Assembly: GCA_034509925.1 (NCBI GenBank)
Contig: CM067529.1
Span: 5,155,001-5,219,000, forward strand
DNA: 64,000 nucleotides
From: Hirudinaria manillensis
Lineage: Eukaryota > Annelida > Clitellata > Hirudinida > Hirudinidae
Reading direction: 5' to 3'
This document shows, in pieces, positions 43,267-55,016 of the stretch. The translations under genes and the position numbers were made by a program. Every line of letters begins with the position of its first letter. Position 1 is the stretch's first letter. The notes under the pieces were generated by a model. The model did not search any database and was not told the origin of the DNA. It saw only the letters and a list, made by a program, of their open reading frames with translations.

Positions 43267-43968
43267 TAAATATGGCCCCCAGCCATTTCTTGTCAGTGCA
43301 AATCCAAGTGACTTGCGTCGTTTTATAGGCTAAGGACCATAAACTTGCTGCTGTGGCATGATTTTGAAATGAATTTAGAAAACTTATTGACGTAAGTGAT
43401 AGGACGTCAACATAATTGTACTTATTGACGTAAGTGGCAATACATCAACATAATTGTACTTGTTGTCTTGAATGATGACGAAACCACCACTACTACCACC
43501 ACAACAACAAATGCTTGAAATATCAAACTATAATTTCTTTTGCACCTGTCGTCATGGAAACGAAACGAATTTTCATCTTCCGCTTCATTGTGAAAACTAA
43601 TCACCGCAAAAGCTTAAACCGTTTTAATTTTAATTACGTGCATTTAATTTTAATTTGATGCAATTAATTTTAATTTTTGTTCCAAAAGATGGAAGAAATA
43701 ATTTGTAATTAACTTAACTAAATATTATTAAAATATTTAAACCGAATGATAACAAACATCGTAACGCGAATATAACAAACTTCAACACCTTCGATAGCTT
43801 AGCAAAAGATCTCGATACTAATTTCAACAATTCAAAAATTGTTCATCGACTCGAGCTGAATTTCGAAACATTTAACAAAAAAAAAACAAACAAACAATAA
43901 AAATGGAAATTCGTGGAATGAATAACATCCTGATAGGAAGTACAAATGCACAACTGCTGACGTGTCGG

Positions 43969-44080
43969 AGCTCAGAAGATGTCACGGGAGACTGAAATAG
44001 CGATACCTGCATCAGAAGATGTCACGGGAAACTGAAATAGCGATACCTTCCGATACCTTCCGATACCTTCCGATACCAGC
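43969..44080. repeat. Short tandem duplications with CGATACCTTC units
   Basis: Two copies of a segment of about 34 bp (AGAAGATGTCACGGGA...GCGATACC) are followed by three to four CGATACCTTC decamers. Confidence 0.8.
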
Positions 44081-44228
44081 ATCCTCGGTGGGTCGTTACT
44101 TGCAACGTGTTTTGACGAAACGAAACTTTCACGTTTTCTGCGTCAGTCGAGCGCTCGAAAAATTTTGGATCAAACGGTGAAAATTCACGGCAGAAATTGG
44201 ATGAAAGGTTCATTGAAGTTTTCTTTTT

Positions 44229-44283
44229 GCTTGGAGAATTAATGCACGTTGGAGAATTAATGCACGTTGGAGAATTAATGCAT
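44229..44283. repeat. 18-bp tandem repeat, three copies
   Basis: Unit GTTGGAGAATTAATGCAC, nearly perfect. Confidence 0.85.
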
Positions 44284-44954
44284 TCACGACGTTTCGAGAA
44301 ATGTTTAAAGAAATGCTTAAATATATTTTTTGAAGTTTTTGCAAAAAGAAAACAAAAAAAGTTCACCAATCTCAAAATTTCCATAAAATTCCATCAAGAA
44401 ATCTGAAGGGAAAGAGTAAAATTAAAAATTGATAAATAAATAAAATAATAAAAACTACAAAAAAATGGACGAAATAAACTCGAATGACCTCCCAAAACAA
44501 AAACTTGAATCAATCGCAGTTCAATCAACGTTTAATCTCTTCCTTAATAATTGTTCAATCAAGAATTTTCTTGACCCAAGCGTTCAATTTATGTTTCAAA
44601 GCTTGAATATTTTTCTTTTCTTTTTTTATAATTTAAAATAGAATTTGTTTTCAATTAATTTATTTCCTAATTTCCATAATTTTCCTGCCCGTCAAGAGAC
44701 CTATCTTTTAAATATTTTACATTGAATTCATATTTATTCCGCTATAATATATTCAGGTATTTATGTGAGACGACAACTTTATTTATCCACGACACGATGC
44801 ATTTTTATATGTTTTAAAAATCACTAACAGCTTATTTGCCAAAAGAAGGTGTTTACTCTGCTAAGCAAATATTTGCCTTGGTTATGACAAGCTTTGCTTG
44901 AAACAATTGCATTGCAAGAGTTCGTCACCAATGAATGCATTGCAAAAGTGCATT

Positions 44955-45228
44955 CAAAATGCATCCACATTACATCCATAATGCACCCACAAAGCATCCA
45001 TAATATGTCCATGATGTATCCATAATGCATCCACAATACATCCATAATGCATTCATAATATATCCATGTTGTATCCATAATGCATCTACAATACATCCAT
45101 AAATCATCCATAATGCATTCATAATATATCCATGATATATCCATAATGCATCCATAATGCATTCATAATATATCCATGATGTATCCATAATGCATCCACA
45201 ATACATCCATAAATCATCCATAATGCAC
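44955..45228. repeat. Minisatellite of ATCCATAATGC-type units
   Basis: About 270 bp of 10-11 bp words (TCCATAATGCA, CCACAATACA, TCATAATATA) arranged in longer recurring blocks. ORFs through it read as CIMD/WIYYE repeats and are rejected as genes. Confidence 0.85.
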
Positions 45229-46923
45229 AGATGCAGCCAGGCAAACAACAATAAAGGGAGTCCATATAATTCCCCAGAGTTTATGAAAGCCTGTTGTGCT
45301 TATGAAATTAGCTTTGTGTCTCCGATGAATTGGTCTCCATTATTTTTTACATCATTTCCTTGTTTAAATTTTAATTCAAACATTTCTTTTGTTTTTAAAA
45401 CATTCTATTTTATTGCAATTCTGTCGTTCTATGTTTTCTTCAAGTTTATCAAAATCGTTTTATATTATGACGATTTCATATTGGAATATCTTGTATTGTA
45501 TTGTTAATAATTAAATCATGTTATTGTTATAAACAAATTATATTATCGTTGTTGTTGTCGTCGTCGTTGTCTTCGTCGTCGTTGTTGTGATTATCGATTC
45601 AATTCTTCGATTGTTTATTGTCACTTTTCTATTAAATTTTAATTCATTTGATCATCTCCAAATACTTAAAAAGAATTTCGGCATTTGATTTTAAATGAAA
45701 TAATTTATTTTGGTGGAATTAAAATTTATTTTCAGTGATTAATTTTGCCATTAATAGCAGATATTAAGTGATGCAGTACACAAACTAGAAATAAAATATA
45801 AAATAAAATAACTGAAAATGTAATAACTTAACGTGTAAATTATGCTCGATTTAATAAATTCATATTTCAATTTAACAACGAATTAAATTTTTTTTTTTAC
45901 AAAAATATGTAAAATATGTTTAAAAAATAATTTATCATCGGCCATTTGCTTTTGCTCGGAGCAATTGAAAGTCTGTAATTACTAAACCAGTGCTGACAAA
46001 ATAATCATCGGTTCTTTAAATAACAATTTTAATTTATTTCGATTTTTTACTTTGAATTCGTCTCATTTTTTCCTCTCCCTGCGGCAAATTTTTCAAAAAT
46101 AAAATCAATTCCTGGAATATTCGAGAAATTGTCGCATTTTACCGTGGAAACTATTTTCAAAATTAGTAAAATATCTGAAGAGGCAAAACAGCACATCAAT
46201 ATGACGACGACGACGATGATGATGCCGGCTATTATTATTGTTGTTTATTTATTTATTCATTTATTTATTTATTACTTTGTTTATAACTTAAGACGCGGAT
46301 TTTCTCGTCAAATTGTGCCTAACCTTCAAAAGTATATCATTCTATGAAAAATTTACTCGATCAACATAAATCGACTGTTCGATGTATTTCATTGTATGTC
46401 TTTGTATAACATTCACTGTTGATTTTTAATGGCATTCGTATTTTGTTATTGTTGTTGTAAAGTTTATCACCTCTTGACCTGCATCGCGCCATTGTGCCTC
46501 TTTTATATAGCGTTGCATGCGTCACGGACCTGTTTTTGTAATCATTTTTATGGCGCTCTTCCCTGAGGATGACTGTGGCAGGTCAGGGCACAAGGTGGGT
46601 GGCGGGACACAAAAATGGGTGGTAGGATACAAAAATGGGTTAGAAGATACAAAAGTGAGTGGCAGGATGCAAGATACAAAAATTGATTTTGTACGCTTTA
46701 TGGCGTCTTCAAATGCGATCCACTCATCCGAGAGATTAAATAATAGTAATATTAAATAATAATAATAAGTTAATTAAATAATATCAATCGGTTAAGTCAA
46801 TTAAATAATTATGAATATCAAATGATTAAATATATTAAATAATATTAACCTATTGAAATCAATTAACCAGGAAATCATTGGTTGATGACCAGCAACCAAT
46901 GTTGTTCTCTGACCTTAAAAAGG
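45229..46923. other. 3' flank of the GPCR gene, no gene seen
   Basis: AT-rich. A GTTGTTGTCGTC run lies at 45545-45590, and a degenerate repeat of GGATACAAAAATGGGT type at 46603-46680. Confidence 0.5.
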
Positions 46924-49900
46924 TCAAGAAAGTCCGACGTTTTGCTGGACTTCAATGACATTGAACCCTGATTCTCCTAAATTCTTGAGTGCCAAAAACT
47001 GCGGTCTTTCGGCGGTCTTGGGACTCGAGCGTTTCGGTCTCGTCTGACGAGGCCGAGACCTGAAGATGTTGACGAAGCTTTGCCTGAACGATCTGCTCAT
47101 GATGCAGTAGATGAAGAAATTGATGGGGTAACTGAACATTATGCAAGCATTCAAGACCACCGAAGCCTGTACTTGAGCACCTGGCGACAAGATCTGAAAA
47201 CGATTTTTATTTCCTTACTTCCGCTCTTTTCGTGCGTTGATCAATTTATAGTCAAAGTGTATTTTTGAAGACTGGAATTTTCATAGGAGGTTGTCAATCG
47301 GTCAAACGAATAAAAAAAATAATACCTTCAAAGGAATTTGTTTATTATTTTCATGGAAATTTGTTTAACATTTTCAGAAGAATTTTTTAAAAAATATTTT
47401 CAAAAAATTCGTTTAAAAATAAGTTAAGAAAAACACGTTGATCGACATGCTAAGTATGCAAAATTAGGAAAGCCCTTGGGTATTTTCTTTGACAAAAGTA
47501 TTTATATTTTCATAAATAATTTAATTATATTTATAATAATATTTGAATAATAATAATAAACAATAACACCATTAATTATAGTTAAAATTTGAATAAATAA
47601 ATTAAAATCTTTACAAATATTTAAAAAAAAGATTTCGTGAAGCTGTTGATAAATAACCACGAACTGTGACTTGATGTTAGAAAATGGATGGATGAAGATT
47701 CTATTGCGAAAAGTAGGTTCAAGAAATTATTTCAAATATTTATTTATTTATTTTATATATTTATTTACCTCCAATATTTATTATTATTATTTATTTCGAA
47801 AGTTAAATAAAAATAAAATCAATATTTTGAATTTATTTGACATTAAGAGTTAATTTTTCCACTTAAATACTATAAAATGTAATAATAACGTAATAATTAA
47901 TTTATAATTATTATTAAAAAAAACAAATGAAATTTGAATAAAAATGATTTCTACAATGAATATTATTAATCGTTGGAAAGCATAACAAATTCATAACAAA
48001 TCGTTTTATAATTTATAAATAATTCTATTTTAAATTACATTCCTTACATCCACGATTCAAAATTTCCAACAATTATTTTTAATAATAAATTATATTTAAC
48101 ATTTAATTTCTGTAAATTAACGAAATTATTTTTAATCATTCTTATTGTGTCTCCAAAGGCTCTGTTGGTTGTGTGTTTAATGTTCTTTGTTGTTGTTGTT
48201 GTTGCAATTGGAAGAGTCTTCCATTAGGAAGGTGCATTTCCTAAGAGATGAACAAATTCAATCTGACATTATTTACTCTGCTTTGACGTACACAAATCTT
48301 CTGAAGTCATAATAATAATAACAATAATAATATGATTTTACGAAATATTATGAATATATGAATACGATAACAATTATTAGGCAACAATATAACATGGCTA
48401 CGTATATAGTGGATGTGATGGAGTCAAATATTATTATTAAATAAATCACTCAAGAAGATTGAAAGTTCTTCAAGGTATTTCCCATGAAAGTCGAATGATC
48501 CAATGATCATTACAGTCACTCTCTTAAGTCCGCCCTTAAATATAAAAATTGGTTCTCGCTGCCCTCGATGTGATTGGTCAGAGGAATTGACCCCTCCCAC
48601 TACTTTGGCTGACGAACTTCAACTGAACTCGAGTTTTTTCTTATGTTGTTTGTCCCACGAACATGAGATGAATTGATTGGAAGCATTGTCATGACCTTGC
48701 ACCGACATGACCTTGCACTGACGTTGCAACAAAATCTCTCGATGGTGCAATCTTCAATCAACAGCGCGACTCGTCTGCTTTTTCCAGGGAATATATAATA
48801 TAATATAATGTAATATAATATAATATGATATGATATGATATGATATGATACGATACGATACGATATGATACTGTTGGATCCCTAGATCCAATAAATTGAA
48901 TAATATTTAAAATTATATTGCCGATTAATTATTTTAATAATTAATTAAATTTAGTGGCAATATAATTTGAGAATTAAATTGGTGCTATTCAGACTCTTTG
49001 GTTATGTACCTTTGACAAATGGATTTATATCGGAAAATAGAGTGAGAGTAATAGAAACAGCAGATTTCAAGACTTAATCAATTAAGCATTTTACATCTTC
49101 CAAGCCATCTGACAACTTTCAATAAACCTGCCCTTCTATAATTAGTTTGAGGACCCCGGGTTATTACATTGGTGTCAGGAGTGGGATCTAGAGTTAAAGG
49201 GTATCCAAAAGTAACTAAAGTAGAAGCTTGTTTAGTTGAAAAGTGAACGATGCCGAAGTACTTGGATGAATTGTACGTGCCTCGATTGAGACAAGAATTG
49301 AGAGAGCGTGGCCTGGATTGGAAAGGCACGAAAGCTGAGATACGAGAGCGACTTGGGACATGGCTGACAGAGAATGGCCATGACCCAGAGGAATACGAAT
49401 TCGAGAATCCATCCCATAAAAAGATGGATGAATTTCTTGATTTTATGAAAAAGTCCGTAGATGAGATGAGGGAATGTATTAGGAGTATTAGGGGTGATTT
49501 GAAAAACAGAGCGGTTCCATGCCAGGATGTCTCGTTGGCTTCGGGTGAAGACTCTGCCGAGAAGAGTCCTGTTGATTCTTTTGAGGAGAGCAAAGTGGTG
49601 CTTCCATCTTGCGAAGAACAAGGAGAGGAACTCTGCAAAAAGGTTACCAACGAGGAACAAATCATGTCCGTTGTTCCAGGTACCGTTTCTGGCAGCGTTG
49701 GGATGGAGTCATTAGAGGGCACATCCAACCACAGTGCGTGTGTCTCCAGAAGCTCTGTGCGTGATGGCAGACTTAGGGAACTCGACGTTGGAGCCCATAG
49801 AGTTACCAGATCAGGTCGAGTCGTCAGCAGGGCCCAGAGAGCTCACGGAGGTTTTAGTGGAGCAAGTGGGGCTTTCGGAGGAGCCTGTGGGATTGCCGGT

Positions 49901-52619
49901 GGATCATGTGGAGTTGTTGGTGCAGCTCGAGGAGTTACTGATGAGTCACGTGGAGTTGCCGGTGGAGCACACGGATTTGATGGTGGAACAAGTAGAGTCT
50001 ACAGAACAGCCCATGGATTTACCAGCGGATGTTTCGGCTCCATTGGAAATAACAGAAGGGAGTGCTCGGGATTTCAGGAGAGTGCCTAGCATGGAAAGTG
50101 GAGCAGGTGATCCTGAGGAGAGTCTGGGATCTGGCGACATCGTGGAGCAGGAGAGTGTGCATAGAAATGGCGATGTTCCGCGGCTGAAACTTGCGGGACG
50201 CAGAAGTAAAAGGGAGGAGACAGAAATCCCAGAAGATGGCAAAGCAAATGGATCTGGGATTTGCAGCTATGAGATTGTTGGAAGATCGGATCCTATTCCG
50301 AGAGTAAAAATGAAAATGGGAATAGATGTCTGTTCGGGACGAACAGATTTAAGGAGGGGGCAGTGTTGGATCCCTAGATCCAATAAATTGAATAATATTT
50401 AAAATTATATTGCCGATTAATTATTTTAATAATTAATTAAATTTAGTGGCAATATAATTTGAGAATTAAATTGGTGCTATTCAGACTCTTTGGTTATGTA
50501 CCTTTGACAAATGGATTTATATCGGAAAATAGAGTGAGAGTAATAGAAACAGCAGATTTCAAGACTTAATCAATTAAGCATTTTACATCTTCCAAGCCAT
50601 CTGACAACTTTCAATAAACCTGCCCTTCTATAATTAGTTTGAGGACCCCGGGTTATTACAATACGATACGATACGATACGATACGATACGATACGATGCG
50701 ATACGATACGATACGATACGATACGATATGATATGATATGATATAATATAATATAATATAATATAATATAATATAATATAATATAATATAATATAATATA
50801 ATATAATATAATATAATATATCACCATTGAGATGTTACTATGTTTGACCGACCCTACTCAGTCCTTTCTAACAAGTTAATGACATCTGGCGGTGGATGAC
50901 GAAACTGATACAAATTTAATTCAGATGCTCTTCCATTTAGGTTTTTTTCGAGCCATTTTTCATAAATATTCAAGTTATTATTTTCTTTTAATTTCCTTCC
51001 CTCTTTGTGTATGTAATTCAATCGTTCAATTTTCTTCCTTCCTTGGATTAGGTAGTCCTCCTAATTTTAGTATAGTATAATATAATATAATATAATATAA
51101 TATAATATAATATAATATAATATAATATAATATAATATAATATAATATAATATAATATAATATAATATAATATAATATAATATAATATAATATAATATAA
51201 TATAATATAATATAATATAATATAATATAATATAATATAATATAATATAATATAATATAATATAATATAATATAATATAATATAATATAATATTGATTGG
51301 TCGATGATGTTTTAAGAGTTTCGGGAGCCTCAACAACGGCAGGAATCAGAGGGCGTGGCCCCGCCCAGTGCCCAGAGAATGTCAATTTTCAGGACCGAGG
51401 TGGCCACTCCTCATAAGAGTTCTGTCGGCGCTCGAAACTTGTTAGAAGTAGTAATTTGGAAGAGTAATTATTAATTTATAATCAGTTATTAAATTTTATA
51501 TTCTCCTTATATTCTAAAATCGATGGAAAATTCCTGTCAGAGTTGACAGGGATAAGTTGACGTTGACAAATGACTAACCGACATCTTGAAATATTCGCTG
51601 ATGATGAGCAAAATGAAGAGAACAGCGAGCGGCAACTCTACGAGGAGGAAACAACCGACGACGACGACCAACATTAGGGTCGATGCCTGACCTTCGCAAG
51701 GATTGTTCGAGGCTCCGTGCATTTTCGTCTTCAACAACTTAATCCTCCTCTCTCTCGCCTTCCTCATCTCTCTGACGAGGATGTAGTTCATGATTACCAG
51801 AAGAAGACAGGGCAGTATGTGAATGAAGACGGCCCTGAATATGAGATAATAAATATAGAAATAAATGGTTTTGTGCCGCCCGAAGAAGTTCCAGGGAATC
51901 CTGTAACAGGCCAGTCTGTCTCGACCGGTGATGTTCGAGAAAGGGGCATCCGATGTCGAATCATTTTGGAAAACTTCGTTCCTGAAGACGTTCTGATTGT
52001 AACCGACGGGAACGTAACTGTACTCTGCGAATCGGCAAACGTGAATAGCCACCGACATGACGAATACGAAGGCGATTATCTTCAAAGTCTTTGCTATTTC
52101 AAGTGTTTTGGCCACAGATGGCCTGCGGACGCAGAAGTATCGCTGGAGAGCCAAAGTGACCGTCAACCAAATGGAGCAGGTGTGCGAAATGGTGGGTAGG
52201 AGCTCCTTGAAGACGACGTAAACGTAGCAAATTTCGTACGGAACGAACGGCAAGTAGTGCTTGTAGTTGCCCGTCGTGTAAAAATAAATGAAGAAAGGCA
52301 GAGGCAAGAGTCCGGTGAGAGAATCGGAAATGGACAGTGCCACCAGCAGGACCGACGTTTGGTTTCGCATCTTCTTCTTCAAAAGGACGAGACAGACGAA
52401 GAAGTTCGTGACGAGGGTGATGAGGATGATTGGCGGAGCCACGTAGCCGTAGGTGATGATTTGCAAGGATCCACCGTCCAGGAGTTTGGCTTTCGGACAA
52501 GATTCGCAAGCGATCGATCTGTTCGCAAGTGCCAACGATCTTGAAACCTGTTCTCTCATGTTCGATCTACACCTGGCTGGCAATTCGTTGGGAAGGACAT
52601 TTACTTGAAATTTGTCCAT
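46924..52619 (-). CDS. Sex-peptide/myoinhibitory-peptide receptor-like class A GPCR, 2 exons
   Basis: Plasma-membrane neuropeptide receptor of the rhodopsin class. Exon 1 is 52619-51579 (TM1-TM6) and exon 2 is 47193-46924 (TM7 and tail). The 4385-bp phase-0 intron has donor GTTAGT and acceptor TTTTCAG. It has 436 residues. SPR-family marks are the N-terminal YGYVAPPIILITLVTN; TM3 ISHTCSIWLTVTLALQRYF, with QRY (about 159-161) in place of DRY, as in the family; TM6 FLLVELPLAV; and TM7 SYPINFFIYCIMSRSFRQSF. ATG 52619 is preferred over the upstream TTG codon. Myosuppressin or FMRFamide-type receptors share several of these motifs, so the ligand is uncertain. The intron hosts an antisense-oriented LTR element and pentanucleotide arrays. 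Confidence 0.88.
48787..48871. repeat. Pentanucleotide array, left part (ATAAT to GATAT to GATAC)
   Basis: Units grade from ATAAT through ATGAT to ACGAT. The array is interrupted at 48871 by the family-2 LTR element and resumes at 50661. Confidence 0.9.
48872..49168 (+). repeat. 5' LTR of family-2 element
   Basis: 297 bp. It contains AATAAA about 50 bp before its end, a candidate poly(A) signal. Confidence 0.93.
49170..49187 (+). other. Primer-binding site, tRNA-Leu type
   Basis: TGGTGTCAGGAGTGGGAT, an 18-base match to the 3' acceptor end plus CCA of animal tRNA-Leu(CAA/CAG) as I recall it. Confidence 0.8.
49250..50089 (+). CDS. SAP-domain protein of the family-2 element
   Basis: 279-residue ORF. 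Residues about 5-40 form a SAP motif (two helices, LRQELRERGLDWKGTKAEI then RERLGTWL), a putative DNA/chromatin-binding module. A charged segment follows with KKMDEFLDFMKKSVDEMRE. From about residue 180 a Gly/Ala/Ser-rich tail (GGFSGASGAFGG) overlaps a second open frame. It is gag-like by position. No zinc knuckle or enzyme motif is seen. The stretch VTRSGRVVS resembles the basic ends of some gypsy-type polyproteins (weak inference). Confidence 0.75.
   Translation: MPKYLDELYVPRLRQELRERGLDWKGTKAEIRERLGTWLTENGHDPEEYEFENPSHKKMDEFLDFMKKSVDEMRECIRSIRGDLKNRAVPCQDVSLASGEDSAEKSPVDSFEESKVVLPSCEEQGEELCKKVTNEEQIMSVVPGTVSGSVGMESLEGTSNHSACVSRSSVRDGRLRELDVGAHRVTRSGRVVSRAQRAHGGFSGASGAFGGACGIAGGSCGVVGAARGVTDESRGVAGGAHGFDGGTSRVYRTAHGFTSGCFGSIGNNRRECSGFQESA
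49734..50402 (+). CDS. Second overlapping ORF of the family-2 element
   Basis: 222-codon open frame in another phase, overlapping the SAP ORF by about 356 bp and running through the polypurine tract into the 3' LTR. The region shared with the SAP ORF reads as acidic pseudo-repeats (VELPVEH, VDHVELLV). The remainder is mixed-charge (GRRSKREETEIP). It starts with a non-ATG codon, so expression would need frameshifting or an internal ATG (MADL). Confidence 0.45.
   Translation: MRVSPEALCVMADLGNSTLEPIELPDQVESSAGPRELTEVLVEQVGLSEEPVGLPVDHVELLVQLEELLMSHVELPVEHTDLMVEQVESTEQPMDLPADVSAPLEITEGSARDFRRVPSMESGAGDPEESLGSGDIVEQESVHRNGDVPRLKLAGRRSKREETEIPEDGKANGSGICSYEIVGRSDPIPRVKMKMGIDVCSGRTDLRRGQCWIPRSNKLNNI
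50351..50363 (+). other. Polypurine tract of family-2 element
   Basis: AAGGAGGGGGCAG immediately before TGTTGG of the 3' LTR. Confidence 0.85.
50364..50660 (+). repeat. 3' LTR of family-2 element
   Basis: 297 bp, no difference found from the 5' LTR on reading. Confidence 0.93.
50661..50820. repeat. Pentanucleotide array, right part (GATAC to GATAT to ATAAT)
   Basis: Continuation of the 48787-48871 array in mirrored order: ACGAT units next to the element, then ATGAT, then ATAAT. Confidence 0.9.
51071..51291. repeat. (TATAA)n microsatellite, about 220 bp
   Basis: Uninterrupted TATAA pentamers inside the GPCR intron. It extends to within about 290 bp of the end of exon 1. Confidence 0.95.
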
Positions 52620-55016
52620 CAGGGGAATGCAAAATGGTTGCAATATCGCGCCAAATTCCCCGATAAAAATTCAATTTCTTAAAAAAACATGGTGGTAAGC
52701 AGACGATAAAAGCATATTGGAAATGTATTAAAAATGAGTTATAAATAATAATTGATGACCAATAATAATTCAATAATTCGATGACATTCTCTGCTGACGT
52801 ATTTGCGGTCGCGTGTTGATTTCACGGTCGTCATCAACGCCTCTCCGAAGAGCAACACAAACATCCATGAGGGCTTCTTGTTGTTATAGAAGATGATGAT
52901 GATAGTGATGGTTATTATTATTATTGTTATTTTAATTATAACTATAATTATCCTTAAGACCATTCAAGTCATGTAGTATTATTCAACAATTATGATATTC
53001 ATAATTTTATATGTTGGTTCGACAAGTGAATATTTTCAGTTTGATTGGGACTTTTAAGGCACGTAGACAAAAGCAGAAATTGTTTTTATGTTTTGATGGC
53101 ATAAAATACAATTCTACACTAAAAAGAATATTGTAAAAGCTGATAAAATAATTAAATTCCAATAAAGCTTCTCCAACAACCCGCCGCTGTTGTCATTGAA
53201 AATGTTTTATGGAGGCCCAAAACACGGGACCTCAGAGGTGGTAATAAAGACATCTCATGAATAATTAACAAGGAAGGTTCCTTGAACAACTGACGGTTGC
53301 CATGGTGACCTAAGCAGAAAAAAAACAAAAACAATCAGAAAGGAGACGATAAAACTGGAAAATTAGCGAATATCCGTCTGGAAATTAATGTTTTAATGTC
53401 TTATTTTTATGCTTTATTTTTTATGCTTTAATCAGATTATTATGCTTTTCGTTTAAAGTCCTTTCGTATTTTAATTGGAACTTGGATTGTCCTCGGAAAG
53501 TGCTTGGGAAATGTTCGTGCAGATAATTGGAGGAAGTAAAATGTTGGTTGCAAAAGCAATTCTAAAAGGCACAAGCAAATGGTTTTGTTTCTACGATCCA
53601 CGGACGCACAAAAAGAGGAATCGCCGATGTGTTGAGACTCGAGATAAGAGTGCGTAAAAATTGAAGTGCCTTCTCGAATTAATTTAGAATTTCTGAGAAT
53701 AAAATTATTTTTATCTTTAAATGATTAATTTTTCGTTTTATTTTTAAGTCTAATGTTCGCACTCGTCATAGGAGCCATTGTTTGAAAATATTCTCCGTTG
53801 CTAACGGCAACCGCAGAAAGCAGACGGACATTTCGCTTATAATTGCTAATGTTTTTACTCTGAATTTTGAGAGAACAAAAATTTAAGTGTGAAATTTTGA
53901 ACTCAAAACATATTTGATTGCATTAATTACAAAAATGGAAAGTTTATTTTTAAAATATAAGATTATATCTACTCACAGACGTTTAGTCGCTGGAGTTCAT
54001 TGATGTTGATGATGATGGAGATGTTATTTAACATCTTTAAATTGATTTAATGTCAATTCACTTTATCTGGAAAGTAATATTTACATTATTTCTATTAAAA
54101 AGGAAGATAAAAATTCTCTTTAAACTAGAAAATGTACATCGTGTCATCACGATTCTCTTCCATGAAAGCAGTAATTAGAGCCAACTATTATTTCAACGAA
54201 AGAGATGAAATCTCATTTCTCTAAAATTACTTCGATAAAAATTTTTTTCTACTTTTTCAAAAATTACGAACAAATTCGATTTTATTTAAAAATATTAATG
54301 AATTCAAAAGAATTTAAATTGAAGTTCCAGGGGAATTGAAAATATTTGTAAACGGTACCATTTCAAGTGCTTTTATGGGGATTTTACAGGCGTACAACGT
54401 GACCGTTAAATGTTCTGCTTACAAACGTACATCTGTTTCTTTTTGAAAAACTTATTTTTTAGGCCTTCAATTCAGTGCTTCAACGAAAGTTGTGTTGACA
54501 TAAAATAAAGCTTAAGACCTGCAATGCATTTCTCCGGGTTCAGGTGAAGACTCCCAACCTCCCAGTCCTAACCCATCCCTACCCCAGTCCAACCCCTTCG
54601 TTCCAATGCATACCAACCCTGTCAAATTGTAGCCTCAAATGTGTAAAAGTTAATAGGTACAGTGCACGTACATTTGCATATATGTATGCATGTACGCACG
54701 TATTTGTACTCGTACGTGGGCAATTGGTTCTTGTTTATGAACATCCAGTAAATTAAAAAAAAATTGTTTGCAGGGATGGAAAATGTCAGCCGAAATTTTC
54801 CGAGAACGTGGAATATTTTTTGTATTTTCCAGAATTTTCATTTGCCAGGGTTCATTGTGCGATTCGCTGAATCAGTTATTTCAAAATATTAAATTAACTT
54901 AAAAAATAAATCAATTTGTGAATGAATTTGGAAAATACAAAAAATACCGAAAATATCGGATATCTTGGAATTGAAAATATCAGATATATATATCATTACT
55001 ATCATGATATGATAGA
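52620..55016. other. 5' flank of the GPCR gene and spacer
   Basis: No gene supported. X-box-type palindromes are at 53296-53309 (GTTGCCATGGTGAC) and 53797-53811 (GTTGCTAACGGCAAC). GAT/TTA runs lie near 52890-52930. Confidence 0.5.

Larger units (their letters stand above)
48872..50660 (+). mobile_element. Complete, recent non-autonomous LTR retroelement (family 2), 1.8 kb
   Basis: Two 297-bp LTRs, identical by eye (48872-49168 and 50364-50660), begin TGTTGG and end ATTACA. One base after the 5' LTR is TGGTGTCAGGAGTGGGAT, complementary to the 3' end of animal tRNA-Leu(CAA/CAG). The polypurine tract AAGGAGGGGGCAG precedes the 3' LTR. A 4-bp duplication ATAC (48868-48871 and 50661-50664) fits the ATAT duplication of the solo LTR. 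There is no pol region. It lies in the GPCR intron, in the opposite orientation to that gene. Confidence 0.95.

Noticed and set aside
49078..49728. Minus-strand ORF of 216 codons
   Set aside because: Antisense of the SAP ORF that runs into the 5' LTR. The element's PBS and PPT define the plus strand as sense.
51717..52544. Plus-strand ORFs of 160 and 95 codons
   Set aside because: Shadows of GPCR exon 1, whose minus frame has the transmembrane pattern and family motifs.
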